Source: Owenweeksia sp963758205 (GTDB lineage: Bacteria > Bacteroidota > Bacteroidia > Flavobacteriales > Schleiferiaceae). From it: a DNA stretch of 64,000 nucleotides. Made by a program: the position numbers and the translations under genes. Of this stretch, positions 25,650-33,553 are shown in pieces (position 1 is the stretch's first letter; every line of letters starts with the position of its first letter). The notes under the pieces were generated by a model. That model was not told the origin of the DNA and did not search any database. It saw only the letters and a list, made by a program, of their open reading frames with translations. The stretch spans positions 744,001 to 808,000 of the forward strand of contig CAVWUM010000001.1 in NCBI GenBank assembly GCA_963758205.1, read 5' to 3'.

Positions 25650-26378
25650 TTGATTTACGTTTACCTCGCCCTGGCCGGGGCTTTAGCCTTTACAATTAGT
25701 ACACTTACTGCGGGCGGAGGTGCACTTATGCTCCTACCTGTATTGAGTTACCTTATAGGCGCTCAGCATGTAGCTCCTGTAATGAATCTCGGAAATTTTA
25801 TTGGTCGCCCAGTAAGGCTGGTACTTTTCTGGAAATCCATAAAGTGGCAGATTGTAAAGTATTATTTACCGGCCTCTGTTATTGGAGCCTTTTTAGGAGC
25901 CTGGTTACTGGTAAGCCTGCCGGTGCGTGGAATCCAGATTGCTATTGGCATTTTTCTCATTTCAACCATACTGCAATACCGTTTTGGTAAGAAAAAGCGG
26001 AGCTTTACTATGAAGCTTTTCTATTTCATCCCATTGGGGCTGATTATTCCCTTTATCACTTCTGTCACCGGGGCCCTTGGCCCGCTGCTCAATCCATTTT
26101 TATTGAATTATGATATGAGTAAGGAGGAACTCCTTGCTACCAAAACATTCAACTCCTTTGGTGCCGGCCTGGTGCAAATAGGCAGTTATACCTTTTTTGG
26201 TGCACTATATGGTGAACTTTGGTTGTGGGGCTTAATTCTGGGCCTAGGCATCAGTATCGGGAATTACTTTGGTAAGCGCCTGCTGGCCCGTGTTACCGAA
26301 CTTACGTTCAGGCGGTGGGCCATAGTGTTTATGGTTGTTTCGGGCATTTTACTTGTGGCCGAAGGCCTGAGGAGTTAA
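25650..26378 (+). CDS. TSUP family (TauE/SafE) membrane transporter
   Basis: The 242-residue polytopic protein has two half-repeats with the TSUP pattern: TISTLTAGGGALMLLPVLSY at the start, HVAPVMNLGNFIGRPVRL, then ITSVTGALGPLLNPFLLNYD and ATKTFNSFGAGLVQIGSY. About eight helices are expected. Family members export sulfite or organosulfur anions or take up small oxyanions; the substrate here is unknown. The start must be a TTG at 25650, since the first ATG would remove helix one and the GGG motif. Confidence 0.88.
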   Translation: MIYVYLALAGALAFTISTLTAGGGALMLLPVLSYLIGAQHVAPVMNLGNFIGRPVRLVLFWKSIKWQIVKYYLPASVIGAFLGAWLLVSLPVRGIQIAIGIFLISTILQYRFGKKKRSFTMKLFYFIPLGLIIPFITSVTGALGPLLNPFLLNYDMSKEELLATKTFNSFGAGLVQIGSYTFFGALYGELWLWGLILGLGISIGNYFGKRLLARVTELTFRRWAIVFMVVSGILLVAEGLRS

Positions 26379-26473
26379 GTTATGCTTATATATGTGGTTT
26401 TGGTATGGTTTCTGTCATTTTACAGACAACCTATTCGGCTTTTGAAGGTCAAATTTGTATAAAACCATAAATT

Positions 26474-27193
26474 ATGAAAAAACTATACTTAGCATTATTA
26501 TTTGGAGCCTCAGTAGCTCTTTCAGCACAGGTTGCCGATAAAAGCGTAACCGACTGCAATTCCACTACAAAAAGCATTTATACAGCTCTAGCTACAGGTA
26601 AGCCCTTAGTAGTTGCCTCAAAAGGGTTTGATTGCTCTATATGCCAGGGGGCGGCAAGTCCTTTGCAAAACTGGGCTTCACAAAACCCGGGCGTTCAGGT
26701 TTGGGGAGCAATGACTTTTAATTATAGTGGAAATACACCAACATGTAGCAATGTATCATCGTGGGTTGGCCAGTATAACTGGAATAATATTTTCACTTTT
26801 ATAGATGATACCAGGCACTGGTATAAGTTCGGAACCCCAAGGTATTATGTTTACGATCCATCCGATAGCACTATTGCCTATGAAGGTGCCAACCAAAGTA
26901 CGGCATTAAGCACAGCCGAGGGTTTGGCTGCTACGGTAGGTCAACCTGAAGTAACTCAAAAGCCCTTCTCAGTAAGTGCTTCTAATGGCTCAGTAAGTCT
27001 TTTTAATCTGCCACAAGGCTATACAACTGTGCAGGTGGTATCGCTAACCGGCAACGTTGTTAAAACTGTAAATTTCAGTTCTCCTGGCGATGTAGAAAAG
27101 GTTGCTTTAGAGAACTTTTCCGTAGGTATTTATTTAGTGAACGTTCAAAATAAAAGCGGTTTTCATACCGTTAGAAAGGTGTACTTGCGCTAA
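26474..27193 (+). CDS. T9SS-exported thioredoxin-like protein
   Basis: The 239-residue protein has a signal peptide (MKKLYLALLFGASVALSAQ), a thioredoxin-like region at about 35-150 with Cys54-Ser-Ile-Cys57 following a hydrophobic strand (GKPLVVASKGFDCSICQ), and a cis-proline-like GTPRYYVYDP. The C-terminal 75 residues form a type A T9SS sorting domain (VQVVSLTGNVVKTVNF, ENFSVGIYLVNVQNKSG, RKVYLR). So a dithiol-like domain is probably exported to the surface. The redox activity is inferred from the motif only. Confidence 0.82.
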   Translation: MKKLYLALLFGASVALSAQVADKSVTDCNSTTKSIYTALATGKPLVVASKGFDCSICQGAASPLQNWASQNPGVQVWGAMTFNYSGNTPTCSNVSSWVGQYNWNNIFTFIDDTRHWYKFGTPRYYVYDPSDSTIAYEGANQSTALSTAEGLAATVGQPEVTQKPFSVSASNGSVSLFNLPQGYTTVQVVSLTGNVVKTVNFSSPGDVEKVALENFSVGIYLVNVQNKSGFHTVRKVYLR

Positions 27194-27232
27194 ACTCTCA
27201 GCGCAATAGCATATATGGTTTGGTTTGGTTGG

Positions 27233-27273
27233 AAAGAGCCCTGATAAATCAAAAAAGTCGGGGCTCTTTTTTT
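27233..27273 (+). terminator. Rho-independent terminator after the thioredoxin-like gene
   Basis: Arms AAAGAGCCC (27233-27241) and GGGCTCTTT (27261-27269) precede a run of T. The interval 27194-27524 has no gene: this hairpin and the one at 27463-27499 are its only recognisable contents. Confidence 0.88.
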
Positions 27274-27462
27274 AGTTGGTATAATCCGGTTCTAACCGAA
27301 GAATACCTTAAAGCATGACTCATTTATCAACTATCAATGCTATATTCTTTTTATCGGCTAAAAGCCGCTTTAGTTATGGCTTTATATAAATGCTGATGGA
27401 GCGCACCTAAATAAGCTGACTTAATTATAACCGTATTGCTTATCGGAGAAAGTATCACAAAT

Positions 27463-27499
27463 AAAAAAGCCCTGGAGAAATTAATTTCTCCGGGGCTTT
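27463..27499 (-). terminator. Rho-independent terminator of the LruC lipoprotein gene
   Basis: On the minus strand AAAGCCCCGGAGAAATT pairs with AATTTCTCCAGGGCTTT with a single mismatch and is followed by a T run. It lies 26 bp after the stop of the gene at 27525-29693. Confidence 0.88.
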
Positions 27500-27524
27500 A
27501 AGGTTATATAAGGTCAATTTCTGC

Positions 27525-29693
27525 TTAGTAAATATTGGCATTATTACGGTAGCCGTTTCCACTTAAATACCAATCGGTATTTGATGTTCCTCCACTTAAG
27601 GCCCATGCGGCAAAGTGATTGTAGGCAGTAACAATATCAGCTTTTTCTACTGGGTAGGCAAAGCTTACAGGGGTGTGAATAGCCCATGGTAGATTATTCT
27701 CATTTACGTAATACCTGTCATTTCCGGGGTTTGAATTATCTGATGCTGTACCGAAAAGATTCATATTGGCCTTATCTGTAGGGGCGTAACCTGAAAGGTG
27801 AATTTCTCTGCCTCTATCCTGGTTTACAAACATAAATGGATTCATATCAATTACATTAGCCAGTGTTTGAGCAGTGCCAAATGTGATAGACACCTCAGAA
27901 AGAGTAGGGGTGCTGAATGGACCACCAGGCACGGTGTTTACAAATGCTCCACCTACATTCGGCAACTCATCATTCGCGTTTTCAAAAAAGATTACAACAG
28001 CTTTGCTCTGTCCGCTTTCAGTACCATTAGCATTTAATGTAATCAGGTTGCTCAACTGGGTAGTTCGGGTAATGCTTTCCACCACGTTTGGTGCCACGTT
28101 AAACTCCAGTCCAAAACCATTTCTAAGGCCTGCACCTATAGCACGTACTTTATATTCAACTACCACATCCTTAGCTTTATTATCTGCATCGGTTACCCAC
28201 TTTAAGCGGAAGTCAATTACCAGGTCGTTAAAGTCATAATCGCCCATTGCCGGCCATAGGTCTTCAAAAGCCAGGGTAGCGAAAGTGTTGGCACTTGGGT
28301 AGTATATTTCTCCCGCTCTATCAGGATCATTTGGATAAAGGTCTGTTGCATCAGGTACATTGTCGTTGTCACCATCAGTAATTTGAGGAGCACTACCGTT
28401 ACCAACAGGGTTACACCCACTGGTTGGAATAAATGTGTTACCACACGCCAGTGCAGCTGGACTATTAATGCTTCCATTATTGGTTAGGCTTCCACCCACG
28501 CATAATTCAAGGTTTCCAGAAATTCCGGCACCTCCATTGATATTTACGTCTCCGTCAATTTTTACAACCGATGTTGATGTTAAACCCTGTATCATTGAGT
28601 TGATGTGTGAATCTTCTTTTCCATAAAGCATAGCACCATCATAAAGATGAAGGTTACTACCTCCATTTATTTTTACATCTTCACCAGCTTCAATGTAGCC
28701 GTGGTTATCAGTATTATTATTCACTCTTAATTCTTCTTCTACAATAAGTTTACATCTGTTTACAGTAGTAGATCCACCATTAAGGTTACAATGGCCACCT
28801 ACGTAGATTACACCATTGTTTTCAAGGTCATCGTTATTATTAAGATGATCATCAATTGAAATTGTGCCATTATTAACTAAACCTGATCCATTATTAATGT
28901 TAAGGCTCTTGTTTATAGTAAGGTCTCCGTGGTTTGTAACTGGTCCGTTTGGCGAAAGGTTGTTATCAATAGTGACTGTAGCATCGTAAATAGTTACTTC
29001 ACTACCGCTATTGGCCCCCAGGTTTTTAATAGTAACATTAGCACCATCAACAATCTCTAGTTTGGCACCCTGGTTAAGGTTTAGGTTTTGCATATCAGCT
29101 GTACCACACAACCTGATGGTAACACCACCACGGTTTACATTGATACTGGCTGTGGTATTACCCGTAAAGCAGTATACACCAGCGGGGTCGTTGCTGTTGA
29201 TATTGAAGTTACCACTCTTATTATTATATGATTGATCACACCCGGTATTACAGTTAGTTGAAACTATTACCGTTTTTTTGCTAATAGCCTTTGAACCAAA
29301 GGTGTAGTGGAGCTTTTTACCGGTAACGGGTAAAACCTGAGTAGTAGAGTTGCCATTAGGATCGGTTTTCACTACAAAAACTTGCTTTAGAGCTGAGTTC
29401 ACGGTTAGGTCAGCGGTTAATGCGTTAGAATTAGTGAAACCTTTATAGATCATTTCGCCACCTCCAAAAGGATTACTATCATATATCTCTATAGAATAAG
29501 CCTGTTGGTAGCCAGGGTTGTTTACTGTAAAATCAAGTGATACATTTTTTGTGGCACTGAAGTTAAATCCTTCTGGCGCTTTAATTTCCGTAAAGCTGCT
29601 TATCTCACTGGTTGTTTGCTTCGTTGAAGTATCCTTTTGGCAGGATGCCAGAAATAGTACAGCTACTGCTGCTAATGAGCTGATTTTTTTCAT
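27525..29693 (-). CDS. LruC domain-containing lipoprotein with beta-helix region
   Basis: The 722-residue product has a lipobox signal (LFLASC, Cys18). Residues about 155-420 are Asn/Gly-rich short repeats (LNLNQGAKLEIVDGANVTIK, NNGTISIDDHLNNNDDLENN, GGHCNLNGG) consistent with a right-handed beta-helix. A thrombospondin type-3-like calcium segment (DGDNDNVPDATDLYPNDPDR) leads into the LruC domain at about 460-720 (YPSANTFATLAFEDLWPAMG, DYDFNDLVIDFRLKW). LruC proteins are surface lipoproteins of Bacteroidota and Leptospira; the role is unknown, likely adhesion or matrix. Monocistronic with its own terminator. Confidence 0.88.
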   Translation of the reverse strand: MKKISSLAAVAVLFLASCQKDTSTKQTTSEISSFTEIKAPEGFNFSATKNVSLDFTVNNPGYQQAYSIEIYDSNPFGGGEMIYKGFTNSNALTADLTVNSALKQVFVVKTDPNGNSTTQVLPVTGKKLHYTFGSKAISKKTVIVSTNCNTGCDQSYNNKSGNFNINSNDPAGVYCFTGNTTASINVNRGGVTIRLCGTADMQNLNLNQGAKLEIVDGANVTIKNLGANSGSEVTIYDATVTIDNNLSPNGPVTNHGDLTINKSLNINNGSGLVNNGTISIDDHLNNNDDLENNGVIYVGGHCNLNGGSTTVNRCKLIVEEELRVNNNTDNHGYIEAGEDVKINGGSNLHLYDGAMLYGKEDSHINSMIQGLTSTSVVKIDGDVNINGGAGISGNLELCVGGSLTNNGSINSPAALACGNTFIPTSGCNPVGNGSAPQITDGDNDNVPDATDLYPNDPDRAGEIYYPSANTFATLAFEDLWPAMGDYDFNDLVIDFRLKWVTDADNKAKDVVVEYKVRAIGAGLRNGFGLEFNVAPNVVESITRTTQLSNLITLNANGTESGQSKAVVIFFENANDELPNVGGAFVNTVPGGPFSTPTLSEVSITFGTAQTLANVIDMNPFMFVNQDRGREIHLSGYAPTDKANMNLFGTASDNSNPGNDRYYVNENNLPWAIHTPVSFAYPVEKADIVTAYNHFAAWALSGGTSNTDWYLSGNGYRNNANIY

Positions 29694-29905
29694 GAGTAGT
29701 TATTTTTCAAATGTTTATTGTGGATCGTTTCAAAATCCGAGAGCGAAACTAGTTATGTAGGATATTCCGTCAAAACTGATTTAGATGAATGGTAGAAAAA
29801 ACTCCATGAATGGAAAAAGTCCTTGGCGAAAGGAGTGATTGTAAGCTAAATGTTTAGCGGATTTAAAATAATTGTACCGAGTATCGCTCTTCCATTAAAT
29901 AAGAG

Positions 29906-29913
29906 TACTTTTG
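29906..29913 (+). promoter_or_regulatory. Bacteroidota -7 box upstream of typA
   Basis: TACTTTTG matches the TAnnTTTG consensus exactly and lies 25 bp before the typA ATG. A convincing -33 TTG at the usual distance is not seen. Confidence 0.45.
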
Positions 29914-29937
29914 CCGCCCTTTTTAAGACGTACCCTT

Positions 29938-31731
29938 ATGAAATTGAGAAACATAGCAATCATTGCTCACGTTGACCACGGAAAGACCACCCTTGTGGAT
30001 AAAATGCTGATGGCGGGTAAGCTGTTTGGCGAACATGAAACCCCTGGTGACCTGATAATGGATAGTAATGACCTTGAGCGAGAGCGAGGTATTACCATTT
30101 TAGCCAAAAACGTATCTGTTCGCTACAAAGACTACAAAATAAACATCCTTGATACCCCCGGCCACAGTGATTTTGGTGGCGAGGTAGAGCGTGTGCTGAA
30201 TATGGCTGATGGCGTGGTACTTCTTGTAGATGCCTTTGAAGGCCCAATGCCGCAAACGCGTTTTGTACTTTCTAAAGCTATTGAGCTTGGATTAAAACCT
30301 GTGGTGGTTATTAATAAAGTAGATAAGCCAAACTGTACGCCTGAAGAAGTACATGAGTTGGTTTTTGATTTAATGTTTAACCTTGGCGCTACTGAAGATC
30401 AGCTTGATTTTGCCGAGGTGTACGGAAGTGCCAAGCAAGGCTGGATGTCGCCAGATTGGAAAAAACCAACTGATAACATTACGTATTTGCTCGATACTAT
30501 TATCGAAAATATCCCTGCCCCTACAAAGCACGAGGGTACTCCCCAAATGCTTATTACCAGTCTTGACTTTTCTTCCTTTGTTGGCCGTATAGCTATTGGC
30601 CGCGTGCACCGTGGTACTTTAAAAGCCAATCAGCAGGTTACTTTGGTAAAGAGAGATGGTACCAAGGTGAAATCAAGAATTAAAGAACTTTTTGTTTTTG
30701 AAGGCTTTAACAAAGTAAAAGTTGACGAGGTAAGTAGTGGCGAAATATGTGCACTTACCGGTATTGAGGGTTTTGAGATTGGCGATACCATTGCCGATTT
30801 TGAAAACCCTGAGGCTTTACCCACCATCAAAATTGATGAGCCAACAATGAGTATGACCTTTACCATCAACGATTCACCGTTTTTTGGTAAGGAGGGTAAG
30901 TTTGTAACCTCTCGCCACATTAAGGATCGCCTGATGCGCGAAACCGAAAAAAACCTGGCGCTAAGAGTAGAAGAGACCGATTCAGCAGATACCTTCAGAG
31001 TTTTTGGCCGTGGTGTACTTCACCTTTCTGTACTTATTGAAACTATGCGTAGGGAAGGATATGAACTGCAAATAGGCCAGCCACAGGTTATCATTAAAGA
31101 AATTGATGGCGTAAAAATGGAGCCCGTAGAAGAGCTTAGCATTGATTTGCCTGATAACGTTAGCGGAAAAGCCATTGAAGCCATTACTATTAGGAAAGGT
31201 GAAATGCTGGAAATGGTACCAAAGGGTGACCACATGCACCTTGAGTTTGAGGTACCATCACGTGGTATTATTGGTTTGAGAAACTACCTGCTTACAGCTA
31301 CTGCGGGTGAGGCCATTATGTCTCACCGCTTTAAGGAGTTTCAGCCTTATAAAGGCGAAATCCCGGGAAGGCAGAACGGATCGCTCATAGCGCTGGAAAC
31401 CGGTACCGCTATTCCATTCTCACTAAGTAACCTGCAGGATAGAGGTAAGTTTTTTGTGCCACCTAACGTAGATGTTTACGAGGGCCAGGTAATCGGTGAA
31501 AACAACCGTGCCGGTGATCTTACGGTGAATGTTACTAAAACCAAGAAAATGTCAAACATGCGCTCTTCAGGAGCTGATGACAAGGTGAGAATTGCACCAC
31601 CTATCGTTTTCTCACTTGAGGAGGCATTGGAATATATCCAGGGGGATGAGCTGGTAGAAGTGACTCCAAAGTCAATTCGCCTACGCAAAATTTATCTTAA
31701 AGAAGTAGAGCGTAAGAGGCTCGGAAAGTAA
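29938..31731 (+). CDS. typA: Translational GTPase TypA/BipA
   Basis: The ATG at 29938 gives 597 residues starting MKLRNIAIIAHVDHGKTTLV; the open frame extends 9 codons upstream without a good start. G1 AHVDHGKT (10-17), G2 RGITI, G3 DTPGHSDF and G4 NKVDK are intact. Domain II, the EF-G-like domain V region (EPVEELSIDLPDNVSGKAIE) and the BipA-specific C-terminal domain (YEGQVIGENNRAGDLTVNVT) follow. It binds the ribosome and acts in 50S assembly and stress adaptation. Monocistronic, with its own strong terminator. Confidence 0.97.
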   Translation: MKLRNIAIIAHVDHGKTTLVDKMLMAGKLFGEHETPGDLIMDSNDLERERGITILAKNVSVRYKDYKINILDTPGHSDFGGEVERVLNMADGVVLLVDAFEGPMPQTRFVLSKAIELGLKPVVVINKVDKPNCTPEEVHELVFDLMFNLGATEDQLDFAEVYGSAKQGWMSPDWKKPTDNITYLLDTIIENIPAPTKHEGTPQMLITSLDFSSFVGRIAIGRVHRGTLKANQQVTLVKRDGTKVKSRIKELFVFEGFNKVKVDEVSSGEICALTGIEGFEIGDTIADFENPEALPTIKIDEPTMSMTFTINDSPFFGKEGKFVTSRHIKDRLMRETEKNLALRVEETDSADTFRVFGRGVLHLSVLIETMRREGYELQIGQPQVIIKEIDGVKMEPVEELSIDLPDNVSGKAIEAITIRKGEMLEMVPKGDHMHLEFEVPSRGIIGLRNYLLTATAGEAIMSHRFKEFQPYKGEIPGRQNGSLIALETGTAIPFSLSNLQDRGKFFVPPNVDVYEGQVIGENNRAGDLTVNVTKTKKMSNMRSSGADDKVRIAPPIVFSLEEALEYIQGDELVEVTPKSIRLRKIYLKEVERKRLGK

Positions 31732-31753
31732 ATAATGACCTGATGAATTTAAA

Positions 31754-31780
31754 AAGCGGCCCCGGGGCCGCTTTTTTTTG
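31754..31780 (+). terminator. Terminator of typA
   Basis: A perfect 20-bp palindrome with arms AAGCGGCCCC and GGGGCCGCTT is followed by a T run, 22 bp after the typA stop. Confidence 0.93.
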
Positions 31781-31960
31781 TTTTAGCAGATAATAAAATA
31801 AGGTTTTTGCATTCGGTCCAACTCTCTGCAACCCTTGATAAATCTATATTTTGGATAACTTTACTGTGACTTATTCAAAAATATATGATGCCTAATGTCC
31901 TATCCGGCCCCTGCCAATCGTATAGACTGTACATAAAATGAAAAACCTTTAAAAACTATT

Positions 31961-33205
31961 ATGATGAAAAAACTATTACTTACAGCCTTTTTATTGGGCG
32001 GAATGTTTGCCGCCAGCGCACAACCAAGTTCACTAATTGTGATTTATGATGCATGGACCAACCCTCAGGCAACTGGGTATGCAGCCAATCAACCTGTTTG
32101 GATAAAGGTAGATGCCGGTGTGATGGGTACCACTCAATATAAGTATACCACCGATAGTAACGGAAACGTATGGGATACTATCTCACACCCTGGCGCTGCT
32201 ACAGTAAGCTTTATCACCTATGATTGTCAGGGTAATATTATTTCAGATACCAAGTCAATCACTTTAAACGATAACTGGGTTGGAGATACGGCCATCGTAA
32301 CCTGTCCGTTGCAGCTAAATTGCCAATCCTTTATAAGGACAGTGGGAAATCTTTCAGGTTTAACCTTCACCTTCCAGGATTCATCTTTTTCGGTTCCAAG
32401 TAATAATGATGTGTCTCACATGAGTGTTTGGGATTTTGGTGATGGAAATTACAGCACTGTGGTAAATACCTGGGGTGTGCCACATACCTATGCTTCGCCC
32501 GGTACGTACAACGTTTGTCTTATCTCCATAGATGAGGATACCCTAAACGGAGTTACCCTTTGTATGGATACAGTTTGCCAAACAATAACAGTTGGTGGTG
32601 CCAATCCTACCAACTTCTGTACTGCCTCTTACTGGGTAGATACCCTAGGTTCAGGAGCAGGTACAGTTAATATTTACAATTCTTCCACACCAGTATCAAG
32701 TGCAGCTTACCAAACTACCTATAGCTGGGATTTTGGAGATGGAAGCGCCCCTGTTACTTCTGCTTATCCATCGCATGTTTATGCCAACCCCGGTATGTAC
32801 CAGGTTTGCCTTACCATCACTTCCGTAGATGCTCAGAACAATATTTGTACTGATACCTACTGCGATAGCCTTGGTATGGATGCCAACGGAAACCTTATTT
32901 ATAAAACAAGTGCGGGCTTTACTCTTAATGTACTTGATCCTGCCACTATTGGTCTTGAAGATCTTTCACTTGAATCAATTGAAATGTATCCTAACCCGGC
33001 TAGCACTGAGGTTAATGTAAACCTTGCGGGCGTTGGCGGAAGTGTAAACTGGAGACTTACTGACCTTAAAGGTTCGGTAGTAAAAGCGGGTACTGAAAGC
33101 TCAAGTGAGTTGACTATAGACCTTAACAACGTGAACAGGGGAGTTTACTTTGTAACCCTTGAAACTGAAAAAGGCATTGGTAACTACAAGCTGGTAGTTG
33201 AATAA
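31961..33205 (+). CDS. Secreted PKD-domain protein with T9SS sorting domain
   Basis: The 414-residue product has a signal peptide (residues 1-21, ending AASAQ), an N-terminal beta domain (SLIVIYDAWTNPQ, FITYDCQGNIISD), two PKD-like repeats with the motif VWDFGDGNYS...HTYASPGTYNVCL (about 150-205) and YSWDFGDGSAP...HVYANPGMYQVCL (about 255-300), and a type A T9SS tail beginning SIEMYPNPASTEVNV (about 345) and ending YKLVVE. It should be exported and anchored or released at the cell surface. It is paralogous with the gene at 33554; both end in the same linker (AGFTLNVLDP) before the tail. Two ATGs in a row at the start. Confidence 0.9.
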   Translation: MMKKLLLTAFLLGGMFAASAQPSSLIVIYDAWTNPQATGYAANQPVWIKVDAGVMGTTQYKYTTDSNGNVWDTISHPGAATVSFITYDCQGNIISDTKSITLNDNWVGDTAIVTCPLQLNCQSFIRTVGNLSGLTFTFQDSSFSVPSNNDVSHMSVWDFGDGNYSTVVNTWGVPHTYASPGTYNVCLISIDEDTLNGVTLCMDTVCQTITVGGANPTNFCTASYWVDTLGSGAGTVNIYNSSTPVSSAAYQTTYSWDFGDGSAPVTSAYPSHVYANPGMYQVCLTITSVDAQNNICTDTYCDSLGMDANGNLIYKTSAGFTLNVLDPATIGLEDLSLESIEMYPNPASTEVNVNLAGVGGSVNWRLTDLKGSVVKAGTESSSELTIDLNNVNRGVYFVTLETEKGIGNYKLVVE

Positions 33206-33241
33206 GAAACCCTCGTTGATATATTTCCTTACCTAATCTCT

Positions 33242-33271
33242 AAAGAGCTTCTGCCTGTGCAGGAGCTCTTT
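33242..33271 (+). terminator. Terminator after the first PKD protein gene
   Basis: Arms AAAGAGCTTCTGC and GCAGGAGCTCTTT (one mismatch pair) surround CTGT. The interval 33206-33553 holds this hairpin, a second one at 33448-33475, and a promoter-like site at 33500-33528; no protein gene is seen. Confidence 0.8.
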
Positions 33272-33447
33272 AACTAAAAGGGATAAAGATTTTGAAAACT
33301 TTAACATTGAGTTATTCTTAATTTAAGGATATTCGCACAGAAATAGAAAACAGATTTTGATTCCAACCAGAATTAAAATTGAAGAAATCTCATAGGTTTA
33401 GTTATAGTTTAGGAAAAGCGATCCCTATCCCTAGAGTGAAGAGCCCT

Positions 33448-33475
33448 TCTCGACCTTGTCGGGAGGGCTTTTTTT
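33448..33475 (+). terminator. Second terminator hairpin, not preceded by a protein gene
   Basis: AGCCCTTCTCGAC pairs with GTCGGGAGGGCT around CTT, followed by eight T residues. It is a strong terminator located 177 bp after the previous one, so a short non-coding transcript could end here. Confidence 0.8.
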
Positions 33476-33499
33476 TGCGGCTTAAAATAAATTCCGGTT

Positions 33500-33528
33500 T
33501 TGCTGTCCTATTTGTGTCATTACATTCG
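33500..33528 (+). promoter_or_regulatory. Promoter-like TTG-N18-TACATTCG upstream of PKD gene
   Basis: TTG at 33500-33502 and TACATTCG at 33521-33528 have Bacteroidota spacing; the -7 box differs from TAnnTTTG at one base. It is 25 bp before the ATG at 33554. Confidence 0.45.
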
Positions 33529-33553
33529 TATTAAGGGTAACTAAAACACAAAA

